64,000 nt of DNA from Leucobacter tenebrionis (GTDB lineage Bacteria; Actinomycetota; Actinomycetes; Actinomycetales; Microbacteriaceae): contig NZ_CP082322.1 in assembly GCF_019884725.1 (NCBI RefSeq), positions 2,356,001 through 2,420,000 of the forward strand, given 5' to 3'. The position numbers were made by a program, and so were the translations under genes. The notes under the pieces were generated by a model that was not told where the DNA came from, searched no databases, and was given only the letters and a program-made list of their open reading frames with translations. Every line of letters starts with the position of its first letter. Within the stretch, counting starts at the first letter, position 1. This document shows positions 16,639 through 27,700 of the stretch, in pieces.

Positions 16639-16917
16639 ATGCGAGTGAGCAGTGAAGTCGAGGAGAGCGGCGGCGGTCTGGTCGAGCGCGCCAAGGCCGA
16701 CCGCGCTGCGAAGCGCAACTGGTTCAGTCGGATCTTCCTGTTCATCCAGCAGGTGATCGGCGAGCTGAAGAAGGTCGTCACGCCGACCCGCAAGGAGCTC
16801 GTCAACTTCACCCTCGTGGTGATCGCGTTCGTGCTGATCATGATGGCCCTCGTGTGGGTGCTCGACCAGGCGTTCGGCTGGGTGACCGTCTTCATCTTCG
16901 GCACGCCGCTCGCCTGA
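16639..16917 (+). CDS. secE: Preprotein translocase subunit SecE
   Basis: 92 residues with a charged N-terminal tail, the conserved amphipathic helix FIQQVIGELKKVVTPTRKEL, and one C-terminal membrane helix (FTLVVIAFVLIMMALVWVL). This is the single-membrane-span SecE of actinobacteria that clamps SecY in the Sec translocon. ATG 16639 has AAAGGA just upstream. It lies between tRNA-Trp and nusG, the conserved order. Confidence 0.96.
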   Translation: MRVSSEVEESGGGLVERAKADRAAKRNWFSRIFLFIQQVIGELKKVVTPTRKELVNFTLVVIAFVLIMMALVWVLDQAFGWVTVFIFGTPLA

Positions 16918-16964
16918 CGGGCGAGCGTCCGATCCCGAATCCCGAGCAAGGAAAGCAAGAACAG

Positions 16965-17765
16965 ATGACGAGCGAGAACAACAACCCCGAGGCCGAGCTC
17001 GACGCGGCGCTCGATGCGCTGGTGCAGTCGACCGACCCGGTCGCCGACGCCGCGGTGGAGGATGCGCTCGACATCGACAGCGCCGAGGAGGCGGCCGCGG
17101 CCGCCAGCGCGATCGTCGACGAGGAGGTCGAGGAGGAGACCGAGGCCGCCGAGGATCCCTACAAGGCCTTCAAGAAGGATCTGCGCCGTCGCCCGGGCAA
17201 GTGGTTCGTGATCCACACCTACGCCGGATACGAGCGCAAGGTGAAGTCGAACCTCTGGAACCGCCGCGAGACCATGGGCGCCGTGGATGACATCTACGAG
17301 ATCCAGGTCCCCATGGAAGAAGTCATGGAGGTCAAGAACGGCCAGCGCAAGATGGTGACGCGCGTGCGCATCCCCGGCTACGTGCTCGTTCGTATGAACC
17401 TCAACGAGACCACCTGGTCCGTCGTGCGCCACACCCCCGGTGTGACAGGCTTCGTGGGCAACGCCCACAACCCGGTGCCGCTGCGTCTCAACGAGGCGTT
17501 CGAGATGCTCAAGAGCACCGTCGAGTTCGAGCCGGCCGCCGCTGCCAAGGGCAAGGCCGCCGCCAACGCCGCCGCTCAGGGCAACGTCGAGATCGACTTC
17601 GAGATCGGCGAGACCATCACCATCAAGTCGGGCTCCTTCGAGGGCCTGCCGGGCACGATCAGCGAGATCAACCCCGCCGCGGGCAAGCTCACGGTGCTCG
17701 TCTCGCTCTTCGAGCGCGAGACCCCGGTCGAGCTCAGCTTCGACCAGGTCACCAAGATGGTCTGA
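16965..17765 (+). CDS. nusG: Transcription termination/antitermination factor NusG
   Basis: 266 residues from ATG 16965, preceded by AAGGAAAG. An acidic N-terminal extension of about 75 residues, typical of actinobacterial NusG, precedes the NGN domain (KWFVIHTYAGYERKVKSNL to VPMEEVMEV, GYVLVRM, VRHTPGVTGFVG) and the C-terminal KOW domain (IKSGSFEGLPGTISEI). It binds RNA polymerase and Rho or ribosomal S10. It follows secE by 47 bases. Confidence 0.96.
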   Translation: MTSENNNPEAELDAALDALVQSTDPVADAAVEDALDIDSAEEAAAAASAIVDEEVEEETEAAEDPYKAFKKDLRRRPGKWFVIHTYAGYERKVKSNLWNRRETMGAVDDIYEIQVPMEEVMEVKNGQRKMVTRVRIPGYVLVRMNLNETTWSVVRHTPGVTGFVGNAHNPVPLRLNEAFEMLKSTVEFEPAAAAKGKAAANAAAQGNVEIDFEIGETITIKSGSFEGLPGTISEINPAAGKLTVLVSLFERETPVELSFDQVTKMV

Positions 17766-17776
17766 TCCTCTCTCTT

Positions 17777-17815
17777 CGAACGCCCCGCCTTCTCTCCCGA
17801 AGCGCGGGGCGTTCG
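17777..17815 (+). terminator. Terminator of secE-nusG
   Basis: CGAACGCCCCGC (17777-17788) and GCGGGGCGTTCG (17804-17815) form a perfect 12-bp stem, 11 bases after the nusG stop. This is an ordinary-size intrinsic-type hairpin and contrasts with the longer palindromes elsewhere in the window. Confidence 0.75.
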
Positions 17816-17882
17816 CGCGTTCGGGTGCCGTCTTGCTTTACGCCTGCTTGTTCGCCCTCCGGCCTTTCTCCTTTCCGCTCAC

Positions 17883-17945
17883 GCACCGATCGATGTTCGA
17901 ACACCTCATTTCGCTGTGGTTGAGGTGTTCGAGCGTTGATCGGTG
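17883..17945. repeat. Class I palindrome, copy B (3' flank of the DUF559 gene)
   Basis: The arms 17883-17908 and 17921-17945 pair over about 25 bp. Within the paired region the departures from perfect complementarity are G-T pairs, which would be G-U wobbles in an RNA read from the + strand. It ends 17 bases before the DUF559 stop codon (17963). Its left arm matches the reversed copy at 18918-18980, so the two are in inverted orientation around the gene. Confidence 0.85.
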
Positions 17946-17962
17946 TATCTAGACGAAGGCGG

Positions 17963-18787
17963 CTATCGCGCCAGGTGTAGGCCGCGCGCGATGGCTTCGA
18001 GGATCATCGTTTCGACCTCGTGCCAGCGGTATACGATCTGCTCGTAACCGACGCGAATCACGTGGTACCCGCGCAGTCTCAACTCTGCATCGTGCTCGTT
18101 GTCACTCGTTCGCTGTCGGCCCACGTGATCCCGGCCGTCGATCTGAATCACGAGGCGGTCACCGATGAGGAAGTCGACGCGGTGCCCGTGCAGCCAGGAC
18201 TGCGCGCGCACCGGGACTCGCAACCACCTCAGACGGCTGCGAAAAAGCGACTCCAGGCCGGAGTCGGCGAACGGCGTGCACTCGAGCAGGATCTTGCGGG
18301 CTCGGGGGCTCAGCGGAAGCGTGGCCAGCTTCGGGTAGTCGGTCAACTGCCGCTGCAGTGCGGAGTCCCATACTGCGAGCGATTCGTCGTGCGGCCGGCA
18401 TCGAGCCACGCAGTCCAGGACGTTCTCGAGGTGGTCGGTCAATAACTCGGGGCTCCGCGGGACCAGAGGGGTGTGCCAATGTACTCGGGATCTTCCCGGC
18501 AGATCGACATGGCGGCCGCGTGGTGCGGCCACGTGCCATTCCTCGCGTTTCAGCACCCAGAGCCCCAGCCGGGCCGCCTGGGTGATGCAACTGAGCACGA
18601 CCCCGTGTCGGGCGGCGAGAACGAGTTCGGGATCCGCCGACGCGAGCGCGAGCCATCCCCTGCGCGGCCGGGATGCCGTTCCGTTTGCGATGCTTCTCCT
18701 GATCTGGTGCTGCGAGTGGCCGAGGCGCAGAAGGCGGGAGGTGCGCGCAATCCCGCCTTCGGTCTGCAGAGACTGTTCGATGGACAT
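17963..18787 (-). CDS. DUF559 / Vsr-like endonuclease-domain protein
   Basis: 274 residues from ATG 18787 (no good ribosome-binding site). The N-terminal 90 residues contain a putative winged helix resembling AbiEi-type antitoxin N-domains (GIARTSRLLRLGHSQHQIRR). The C-terminal 110 residues are the DUF559 domain, with a PD-(D/E)XK-like core: ESLFRSRL, VDFLIGDRLVIQIDG, then DAELRLRGYHVIRVGYEQI. Such proteins are common in actinobacteria and untested. It interrupts the nusG-rplK neighbourhood on the opposite strand and is flanked by class I palindromes. Confidence 0.85.
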   Translation of the reverse strand: MSIEQSLQTEGGIARTSRLLRLGHSQHQIRRSIANGTASRPRRGWLALASADPELVLAARHGVVLSCITQAARLGLWVLKREEWHVAAPRGRHVDLPGRSRVHWHTPLVPRSPELLTDHLENVLDCVARCRPHDESLAVWDSALQRQLTDYPKLATLPLSPRARKILLECTPFADSGLESLFRSRLRWLRVPVRAQSWLHGHRVDFLIGDRLVIQIDGRDHVGRQRTSDNEHDAELRLRGYHVIRVGYEQIVYRWHEVETMILEAIARGLHLAR

Positions 18788-18917
18788 GCATTGAGTGTGC
18801 AGCGGTCCCTTGCGCGGCTGCGCCCGAAAAGCCTGAATGTGGATAACTTGCCGCGATATGGCACTTTCTACGAGCTGTGGGCGAAGTGTTCTGCGGGGGC
18901 TCGACACCCTTCCAGCG

Positions 18918-18980
18918 GCACCGATCGACCTCTGGGCACCCCCTCTTCGGAGTTCTAGGTGGTTGAACGTCGATCGGTGC
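18918..18980. repeat. Class I palindrome, copy C (5' flank of the DUF559 gene)
   Basis: Terminal arms GCACCGATCGAC (18918-18929) and GTCGATCGGTGC (18969-18980) are perfect; the inner part pairs less well. Read on the minus strand it begins GCACCGATCGACGTTCAACC, close to the start of copy B, so copies B and C are inverted relative to each other. It lies 131 bases upstream of the DUF559 start and about 245 upstream of rplK. The rest of the 439-base gap (18788-19226) holds the rplK promoter region and GC-rich sequence with no gene. Confidence 0.8.
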
Positions 18981-19098
18981 TGCTGGGATGGGGCGGGGGC
19001 GGCGGGACTGGGCGGTGGCGGCGGTGGCGCGGTGTGGCGGCGAGGCGGCGGCAGGGCGGGGCGACACAGGGACGGGTGCGGAATGGGCGCGGATCGGG

Positions 19099-19104
19099 TA
19101 GACT
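19099..19104 (+). promoter_or_regulatory. Probable -10 box of the rplK-rplA promoter
   Basis: TAGACT followed by TGCC lies 122 bases upstream of the rplK start, leaving a leader of roughly 110 bases, as expected for this operon where L1 can autoregulate. No convincing -35 box is visible at the right spacing. Confidence 0.45.
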
Positions 19105-19226
19105 TGCCTGGTTTGCGTCTTCGCGCGCCCTGTGCGCGATCCTCGCAGACACGCACCGCATCCCGGACCGGCCGGGACGGCGGGAGAGCGCGCGCAACCG
19201 CGCGGGCTCGAAGAAAGGAAACAATC

Positions 19227-19658
19227 ATGGCAAAGGCCAAGAAGGTTACCGGTCTGATCAAGCTTCAGATCGCAGCCGGCGCAGCCAACCCGGCGCCCCC
19301 CGTGGGCCCCGCGCTGGGTCAGCACGGCGTCAACATCATGGAGTTCTGCAAGGCCTACAACGCGGCCACGGAATCCCAGCGCGGCAACATCGTGCCCGTC
19401 GAGATCACGGTCTACGAGGATCGCTCGTTCACCTTCGTGCTCAAGACCCCTCCGGCGGCTGAGCTGCTGAAGAAGGCCGCAGGCGTGCAGAAGGGCTCCG
19501 GCACTCCGCACACCGTCAAGGTCGCGAAGGTCACCGCCGAGCAGGTTCGCCAGATCGCCGAGCAGAAGCAGGCCGATCTCAACGCGAACGACCTCGACGC
19601 AGCATCGAAGATCATCGCCGGCACCGCCCGTTCCATGGGCATCACGGTCGAAGGCTAA
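19227..19658 (+). CDS. rplK: 50S ribosomal protein L11
   Basis: 143 residues from ATG 19227 behind GAAAGGA. The L11 signature is complete: the N-terminal proline-rich hinge ([24 protein letters not shown]), the RNA-binding C-terminal domain ([19 protein letters not shown]) and the terminal [13 protein letters not shown]11 forms the GTPase-associated centre of the large subunit. It is followed by rplA after 12 bases. Confidence 0.98.
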
Positions 19659-19670
19659 GGGGTAGGACAC

Positions 19671-20360
19671 ATGGCACAGAAGTCGAAGGCGTACCGCGCC
19701 GCTGCCGAGAAGATCCAGGCAGGCAAGTTCTACACTCCCGCTGAGGCCGTCGCCCTGGCGAAGGAGACCGGTTCCACCAAGACCGACTCGACCGTCGAGG
19801 TCGCCGTCAAGCTCGGTGTGGATCCCCGCAAGGCCGACCAGATGGTGCGCGGCACCGTCAACCTCCCCCACGGCACCGGTAAGACCGCGCGCGTCATCGT
19901 GTTCGCGGTCGGCGCTGCCGCCGAGGCCGCCATCGCCGCAGGTGCCGACGAGGTCGGCGGCGACGAGCTGATCGAGAAGGTGGCCGCAGGCTACACCGAC
20001 TTCGATTCGGCTGTCGCGACCCCCGAGCTCATGGGCAAGGTCGGCCGTCTGGGTAAGGTGCTCGGCCCCCGCGGCCTCATGCCGAACCCCAAGACCGGCA
20101 CCGTCACCCCCAACACGGCGAAGGCCGTCGAGGACATCAAGGGCGGCAAGATCGAGTTCCGCGTCGACAAGCACGCCAACGTGCACTTCATCGTCGGCAA
20201 GGCCTCGTTCTCGGCCGAGCAGCTCACCGACAACATCAACTCGGTGCTCGACGAGATCTCGCGTCTCAAGCCGTCGTCGGCCAAGGGCAAGTACGTGCAG
20301 AAGGGCGCCGTTTCGACGACCTTCGGCCCGGGCATCCCGCTCGACGTCTCCGGCCTGTAA
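19671..20360 (+). CDS. rplA: 50S ribosomal protein L1
   Basis: 229 residues, full length. Conserved L1 blocks include [20 protein letters not shown], the [15 protein letters not shown] signature and [13 protein letters not shown] near the C-terminus. L1 binds 23S rRNA at the E-site stalk and in many bacteria represses its own operon. Start ATG 19671 follows AAGGGGTAGG. A strong terminator follows. Confidence 0.98.
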   Translation: MAQKSKAYRAAAEKIQAGKFYTPAEAVALAKETGSTKTDSTVEVAVKLGVDPRKADQMVRGTVNLPHGTGKTARVIVFAVGAAAEAAIAAGADEVGGDELIEKVAAGYTDFDSAVATPELMGKVGRLGKVLGPRGLMPNPKTGTVTPNTAKAVEDIKGGKIEFRVDKHANVHFIVGKASFSAEQLTDNINSVLDEISRLKPSSAKGKYVQKGAVSTTFGPGIPLDVSGL

Positions 20361-20385
20361 GCGATCCGGCCGAGGCCGGTAGAAC

Positions 20386-20436
20386 AGCACGAACGGCCCT
20401 CCCCCGACACCTGTCGGCGGGAGGGCCGTTCGTGCT
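20386..20436 (+). terminator. Terminator of rplK-rplA
   Basis: AGCACGAACGGCCCTCCC (20386-20403) pairs perfectly with its reverse complement at 20419-20436, with an inner CCGAC/GTCGG stem, followed by TTTAG. It starts 26 bases after the rplA stop. Confidence 0.9.
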
Positions 20437-20487
20437 TTAGCATTGGGGATATGTTCCCGCGGGCCGCCTCCTCCGTCGCGATCGGCG

Positions 20488-21723
20488 ATGCCTGAGGCGG
20501 CAGCGGCGAAACCCCCGCTCATCTCGGGTTTCAACTATGTTCGCCCGCTGGGATCCGGCGGGTTCGCCCAGGTCTACCAGTACGAGCAGGACATGCCGCG
20601 GCGCGTGGTCGCGGTGAAGGTGCTGACGGGGAGCGCGGCGCTTGCGGCATCCGTCGAGGACCGGCTGGCGTTCGACGCGGAAGCCGACGCGATGGCGCGT
20701 CTGTCGAGCCACCCGTCGATCGTCTCGATCTTCGCGGCGAGCATCTCCAGCGACGGGCGGCCCTACATCGCCATGGAGTTCTGCCCCGAATCGTTCCGCC
20801 ACCGCGACGGCGGTCGCCCGATCCCGCTCGACCAGGTCATCGACGCCGGGGTGCGCCTGGCCGGTGCGCTCGAGACCGCGCACCGGGCCGGCATTCTGCA
20901 CCGTGACATCAAGCCGTCGAACGTGCTGCTGGCCACGACCGGGCGACCGGTGCTCGCGGATTTCGGGATCGTGTCCCTGCGCGGGCAGATGCGTGGCGCG
21001 GGCACGAGCGAGGCGATGTCGATCCCGTGGGCCGCCCCCGAGGTGATCGATCGGTCGACCGCCGGCACGGTGGCGAGCGAGGTGTGGTCGCTCGCGGCGA
21101 CGCTCTACACGTTCGCGGCGGGCCGCTCGCCGTTCGCGCGGGATGACGGCGTGAAGGACTCGCGCAAGTCGATGAGCGATCGGATCATGCGGGCGAGATA
21201 CCGGCCCGTGCCCGGTGCGCAGGGCTACGAGGCGTTCGACGGCGTGATGGCGGCCGCGCTCTCGAAGCGCCCGGAGCAGCGGTTCGCGACGATGCAGCAG
21301 TTCGGCGAGGCGCTGCAGCAGTTGCAGCGCCTGTACGGCTACGACGTGACGCCGCTCGATGTGGTGCGCTCGGAGTGGGTGCCGCCGGTCGCCTCGTCTC
21401 CGGCGGAGCACAGCCCGCTTGAGCATGGCTCGGTGGCGCCTGGCTCGGCGCCGCACAGCCCGACAGCGCATGGAGTAGCCCAGAGCCCCACAGCCCACAG
21501 CCCGGCAGCCCATGCGCCGGTGGTGCGCGGCCCCGTGGTGTCGCGCGTGCAGGCCGACGGCCGGGCGAGCAGGCGCGCCGAGATGGAGCGCGAGCGCGCG
21601 GTCTCCGACGGGCGCGGCTCGGGCGGGGGAGGAGTGCTGCGGCCGGCGCTCATCGGGGCGGCGTCGGCCGCGGGTGTGCTGCTGCTGGCGGCCGCGCTGT
21701 TCAGTGTGCTTGGCGGTAGGTGA
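20488..21723 (+). CDS. Membrane-anchored serine/threonine protein kinase
   Basis: 411 residues from ATG 20488; TTG 20443 is an alternative that abuts the terminator. Kinase motifs are intact: GSGGFAQVY glycine loop (22-30), lysine K44 in VAVKV, catalytic D140 in LHRDIKPSN, and D158 in DFG. After the kinase domain comes a linker rich in His, Pro, Ser and Ala (about residues 300-345) and one C-terminal membrane segment ([19 protein letters not shown]) with almost nothing outside, so there are no PASTA sensor domains. The next gene overlaps its stop codon (TGATG) and encodes a large exported protein that may be the sensor partner. Confidence 0.92.
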   Translation: MPEAAAAKPPLISGFNYVRPLGSGGFAQVYQYEQDMPRRVVAVKVLTGSAALAASVEDRLAFDAEADAMARLSSHPSIVSIFAASISSDGRPYIAMEFCPESFRHRDGGRPIPLDQVIDAGVRLAGALETAHRAGILHRDIKPSNVLLATTGRPVLADFGIVSLRGQMRGAGTSEAMSIPWAAPEVIDRSTAGTVASEVWSLAATLYTFAAGRSPFARDDGVKDSRKSMSDRIMRARYRPVPGAQGYEAFDGVMAAALSKRPEQRFATMQQFGEALQQLQRLYGYDVTPLDVVRSEWVPPVASSPAEHSPLEHGSVAPGSAPHSPTAHGVAQSPTAHSPAAHAPVVRGPVVSRVQADGRASRRAEMERERAVSDGRGSGGGGVLRPALIGAASAAGVLLLAAALFSVLGGR

Positions 21724-24700
21724 TGGCTCGGAGGGAACGTGCGCAGCGGAGGCCGCCGGGGGCGCAGAGCCGCCGCTCGCGCCTGCTGACCTGGGTCTCG
21801 GGTGCCGCCGCGCTGGCGGTGCTGGCGACGATCGCCGTGGTCGCCGCGGGGTACGACGCGCGCGAGACGCCGCGGGAGGAGCCCTCGGTGTGGGCGATGC
21901 GGAGTTCGGGCCAGTACGCCCGGGTGAATACGCTGACCGCCGAGATCGACACGGTGCGGCGCGTCGATGAGCCGAGCGGCGTGATCCAGGCGGGGGCGCG
22001 GGGCGCGGTGCTGAGCCACGGCGACGGCAGGGTCTGGCCGATCGATCCCGCGATGCCGCGCGATCTCGTCGAGGATGCCGGAGCCGACGGCGGTCATGAG
22101 AGCGCCGAGACCGTCCTCTCCGGGTCGGAGGGCGCGGGATCGGACGCGGATCCGGGATCGGACGCGGGTTCAGGGCCCGCATCCGGCGAGGCGCCGTCCG
22201 CGATGCGCGCTCCTGACGGCACCCGCGACACTGTCGTCGCCGGCGACGCGGTGCTCTTCAGAACCGACGGCGGGGAGGTCTTCCTCTCGCGCTTCGCGGG
22301 TGAGGGCGGGGAGGTGATCGCGGATCCGATGCTGCTCGATCCTTCAGCCGATCCGGCCGCGGACGACGCAGGCGACGCGGGCGACGGGCGGGACGGTCAG
22401 ACCGATGCCGCGTCTGACGACGCCGCGGGAGCGCGGTTCGCGGCCGACGCGGCCGCGCTCGACGCGGACGGGCGTCTCGTGATGTTCTCGGCCGAGGCGG
22501 GCGAACTGCGCTGGTACGACGTGAACCTCGGCCGCTTCACGGAGACGGAGGAGGCGCCGCCCGACGCGGGGGAGGGCGCTCAGCTCGCGATCGTGGCGGG
22601 TGAATGGGTGCTGCTCGACGCCGAGTCGGGCCGCCTGTGGCGCGAGGGATCGGGCCGACCGGTCGAGTTCGGGGTCGGCGGCGACGCCCTACTGCAGGCA
22701 TCGAGCACGGCGGGCGCGAGCACGGCGGGCGCGAGCCCCGGGCGCGCCGAGGGTGCGGGCCTCGGGGACTCGGAAGCGCTCGTGGCCGACGGCTCGGGCC
22801 TGTGGAGCGTGTCGGCGCAGGGCGCCGAGCGCATCGCGGAGGCGGCCGGGGTGCCGACGCAGCCGACGCAGGTGGGAGCGGGTCGCTATGCCGCCTGGCT
22901 CGGCCCGAGCGGCGCGAGCCTGTGGTCGGCGGCCGAGGGGTTGAAGCCTCTCGAGCTCGACGGCGCGGTCGAGCTGCCGGGTCAGCCCGATCCGGTGTTC
23001 CGCTCGAACGGCACGAGCGGGCTGCTCTCGGAGCAGAGCACGGGCATGATGTGGACGCTGCCGGAGGGGCGCCTCATCCCGGTCGAGCAGTGGTCGCTCG
23101 TCGAACCGCCCAAGGAGCGCAGCGGCACCGTCGTGGTCGCCGACGCGACCGAGCAGGAGCCGCCCGTCGCGGTCGCCGACTCGTTCGGCGTGCGCGCGGG
23201 CGAGCCGGCGCAGCTGCCCGTGCTGCTCAACGACTACGACCCGAATCGCAAGGACGTGCTGACGATCGTGCCCGACGGTCTCGGCGACGATCTGACACCC
23301 GGGTTCGGCGCGGTGTCTCTGCTGCCCGACGCCCAGTCGATCGTGATCCATCCCGCTGCGGATGCGGGAGGATCGGCGACGTTCTCGTACCGAATCACGG
23401 ACGGCGTGCACGTCTCCGAACCGGCGACCGTCGCGCTGACGGTCGCCGAGCCCGGCACGAACTCCGCCCCGCAGTGGTGCCCGGTCGAGGGCTGTCAGCG
23501 GGAGTGGCCGAGCCCGGAGCTCGCGCCGGGCGGCACGCTCGTGCTGCCGGGGCTCGAGGGCTGGGTCGATCCCGAGGGCGATCCGATGATGCTCGAGAGC
23601 GCCCGCGCCGTGAACGCTGAGGACCCGGTGCGCGTGCTCGTCTCGGGCGACGGCCGCCTCGCGCTGCGCCACTCGGATCCGAATGCCGCCGACGGCGATG
23701 TCGCGGTGCGGGTGCGAGTGGCGGATGCCCGCGGCGACGCGACGGAGCGGGACCTGGTCGTGCAGATCCGCTCGGGCGCCAGTGCCGAGATGAGCCCGAT
23801 CGCGAGCACGGCCGTGGTGGGCGAGTCCGCCGTGGTGCGCCCGCTGAGCCGCATCACGGGCGGTTCGGGATCCTTCGCGCTCACGGACGCGCGGGTGCAG
23901 AGCGGCAGCGCGGATGTCGGCGTGAACGTCGCCGCGGGAACGATCGAGGTGAGCGCGAGGCAGCCGGGTGCGATCCTCGTGGCGATCACGGCGCGGGACA
24001 CGGGCACGGACGCCGAGATCACGGGGACGCTGCGGGTCACCGCACTCGAATCGCGCCCCGAACTCGGGTTGCCGCCGCTCAGAGCGTTCGTGCGACCGCT
24101 CGCGGATACGACGATCGACGTGCTCGATGCGGTGCCCGGGGCGAACGCCCGGGCGCTGGTCGTGAACGCGGCGACGGTGGTCGACGGCGAGCTGAGCGCG
24201 GATGTGCTGGATCACGCGCAGGTGCGGGTCTCGGGCAGCACACTCGACGGTGCCGCAGGCAGGATCGGCTCCGCCGATATCACGGTCGAGGAGGGCGACC
24301 GGGTGTCGACGGCGCGGCTGACCGTCTTCCAGGTGCCCGAGACGAGCGAGGGCGGCGCGATCGCGGTCGCCGACAGCATCACGGTGCGGGCGGGTGCGGT
24401 CGCAGACATCCCCGTGCTCGACAACGATGTCGCGCCGCCCGGGCAGCGGCTCGTGCTGCACCCGCAGATCGGCGGTTCGGGGGCGAAGGGAGAACTCGCC
24501 TTCGCCTCGGGCAATGTGCTGCGGTATCTGGCGCCGAGTGACCCGGGTACCTACACGCTCACCTACACGGGCTACGGTGCGAGCACGCCCGAGGCGAGCG
24601 ACGTCGGCGAGGTGCGCGTGACGGTGCTGCCGCGCGAGGGCAATCGGGATCCGCAGCCCGCGCCGCTCACGGTACGTCTCGCGCCCGGGGAGCGCAGTAC

Positions 24701-27700
24701 GGTGCGGGTGCCGCTCTCGGGCGTCGATCCCGACGGGGATCGCGTGCGGCTCGTGGGAGTCGAGGCGACGGAGGGGGCGCAGGTGACGGCCTCGGTGGTG
24801 TCGAGGTCGGCGGCCGTGCAGGTCGAGGCGTCGGCGGGTGCGCAGCCGGGCGTCGAGATGCTCGGTTACACGGTGCGCGACGAGTTCGGCGGCGAGGCCG
24901 AGGGCCGGCTGCGCGTGATCCTGGTGGAGGAGACCGGCGGATCCCGAGCCCCCGTCGCCTTCAGCGACTACGTGCGCATGACGAAGGGGGCGGCGAGCCC
25001 CGCGGTGGTGCGGCCGCTCGACAACGATGCCGACCCGGCCGGCGGCAGGCTCGAGCTCGTCGAGGTGGTGCCGAACGTGCCCGGCGGCGAGGGCTCAGCG
25101 CAGTATCGCGACCTGCAGCAGCGGCTCGACCTGTCGCAGCTGGAGGAGGGCCGGGTGACGGTGCGGGCCGCCGACGAGATCGGCACGGTCTCGTACCGGT
25201 ACACGGCCCGCTCGACCGAGTCGTCGAGCACGGCGGACGGGCTGATCGTGGTGCAGGTCTCGTCGAGGGTCGGCCAGCAGGCGCCGGTCGTGCAGGACAC
25301 GGTCCTGTCGGCGCGCGACCGCACCGAGCTGGAGCGCGGCGGCGTCGATGTCGTGACCGACCGCGTGCGGTGGGCCGCGGGCGATCCGAGCACGCTGCGG
25401 CTCTCGGTCTGGGGGAGTGCAGCGGATCGCTTCTCGGTGGACGGCTCGCGCATCTCGGGCGAGTACCGGGCCGAGGGCGATCTCGTACCGTTCGAGCTCG
25501 CCGGCGAGGACGCGAGCGGCGCGGAGGTGCGGAGCTTCGGCTTCCTGGTGATCCCGCCGCTCGACGAACTGCGGCTCACCCTCAAACCGGGCGTCGGTCC
25601 GCTGAGCGTCGACGAGGGCGAGTCGATCGAGGCGCAGCTCGCCGACCTGGTGGATCTCGCGAGCGGCGACCGCGCGGAGTTCCGCGTCGGCGCGTTCCCC
25701 GTGCGGAGGGATCAGGCATCCTGCGAGGCGACGAGTGCATCGAGCCTGCGCTACACGGCGGGCGAAGACGGCCCCTGGGGCGATAGCTGCCTGATCTCGG
25801 TGAAGCTGGTCGAGCAGCGCGCGTGGACGCAGTTGGCGGTGCCGGTGCAGATCGTGCCGGATGAGCCGGTCGCCGAGCTCGAGCCCCTCACGAGAACCGT
25901 CGCGCCCGGAGCGTCGCAGACGATCGACCTCACCGACATGGTGCGCTGGCAGGGAGGCCGCGAGGGCGACCTCGGGAGCCTGCGGTTCTCGGTGAGCGGG
26001 GGCGGAGACCGCTTCGAGGTGCAGCAGAGAGGCTCGAAGCTCGAAGTGGAGGCCCGCGCCGACGCCGTGCCCGGCCGCGAGGATGCGCTCGTCGTGAGCG
26101 TGGCGAGCGGCGAGGGGAGCAGCGCCCCTCTCGCGCTGCGCGTGGGCACTGCCGCGAAGGATTCGCCGCGCGGGGCCTCGGTGGCGCTGAACTGCACCGT
26201 CGGATCGGCCTGCGGTGCGCAGCTGATCGGCGCACCCGGCGAGCACGACCCCTTCGCGGGCAAGAAGGGCGGCGGTCTGAAGCTCGAATCGATCGATGGG
26301 AGCGGCTGCGCGGTAGCCTCGCTGCGGATCTCCGGCGACGGTGTGAGCGCGAGCTGGCCGCGAGGCGACGGCGGCCCCGGCGGCGAGTGCACCGCTGTGT
26401 ACACCGTGAGCGATGCGCAGGGGCGCACCGGTCAGGGACGCATCGAACTCGACGCGCGGGGCGTTCCGCGCGCGCCGGTCGGAGTCGCGCCCCTGAGCGC
26501 CGACGGCAGCAGCGTCGCGCTCTCCGTGCGGCTGAGCGGCGAGGCATCGCATCCCGCCGTGACCGGCGTGGAACTGCTGACCGGCGGGGGCGAGCCGGTC
26601 GGCAGCTGCTCGCTCGCGGGCAGCCAGGCCACCTGCACGGTCTCGGGTCTCGAGCCCGGGGAGCGGCGCACCTACTTCGCGCGGGCCGTGAACGAGGTGG
26701 GCGCGTCGGAGCGGAGCGCGGGCGGGGCGCAGACCTGGGCGTACGTGCCCCCGGCTCCGCCCTCCATCACCGCCGAGGCCGTGAAGTGGCCCGAGAACAC
26801 CCGCTCGGACCGCGGCCGCGTGCGAGCGACGATCGGCGAGAGCCGCGCCGCGGTGCGTGTGCTCACGATCGACGGCGTCGAGACGCCGATCGCCGGCGAC
26901 GGCGTCTACGAGCTCTCCGCGGGGCAGCCGCACATCCTCAGGGTCGTCGCCGCCGACCGGCCGGGGATGATCCCGCCCGGCTACACGGGGCAGGACGGCG
27001 GGCGCGGCGCCGCGAACTCCGCGAAGGTCACGCCAATCGGCGCGCCGGCGGCGCCCCGGAGCGCGCTGCTGACCGCGACGGGGGCGAACGAGACGGGGTG
27101 GCTGTTCGATACCGCGGGGTTCGAGCGGGGCGGCGGAGACGAACTCGAGTTCGACTTCGGTCTGCAGGAGGGGCGCACCGCCCCCGACTGCACCGGATCG
27201 ACGAAGAGCGGCGACCGGCTGCCCCCGTTCAAGTACTTCACGGGCGCGGTCTGCGCGAGCAACAGCTTCGGTCGCACCGCCGCTATCGGCACGAACTCCA
27301 TCTTCACCGGTGGTGCGGTACCCGCCCCGAACGAAGCCCGGTACACCATCAGCTCCGTGCCGAGCCCGGCGAGCTCCGAGACCTCGGTGACGTACGCGGC
27401 CGTCGCCCCGGACGAATCCGCCATGGTCACGGTCGAGGGCGGCACCATCGTCTGGGACGTGCCCGTCTCGGAGGTCACGCCGAACCGTCCCGATGCGCGG
27501 GCGAGGCAGTGCGTCGACGGCGGAAACCGCTGCTCCGTCGACGCGGCGACCGTCGGCCCGCCGCGGGGCAAGACCCCCTTCACAGTCTCCTGGAAGGGCG
27601 GCGGATGCATCGATCCGGCATCCGACCCGAGCCGGTGGGGTTCGCGCTTCTCGATCGACGGCAAGCCCGGGGCGACACCCTCCTACTCGCTGTCGGGCAC

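Larger units (their letters stand above)
17883..18980 (-). mobile_element. Putative palindrome-bounded DUF559 cassette
   Basis: A 1.1-kb block containing only the DUF559 gene and ending on both sides in class I palindromes of opposite orientation. It sits between nusG and rplK, which are normally adjacent in bacteria, and is transcribed against them. Solo copies of the palindrome occur at 13508 and 55071. This arrangement recalls REP palindromes with their associated nuclease/transposase gene, but no transposition has been shown and target-site duplications are not evident. The element boundary is inferred. Confidence 0.4.

Noticed and set aside
18159-20534. 791-residue reverse frame covering rplK and rplA
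   Set aside because: It crosses two ribosomal protein genes in antisense and reads the DUF559 gene in the wrong frame.
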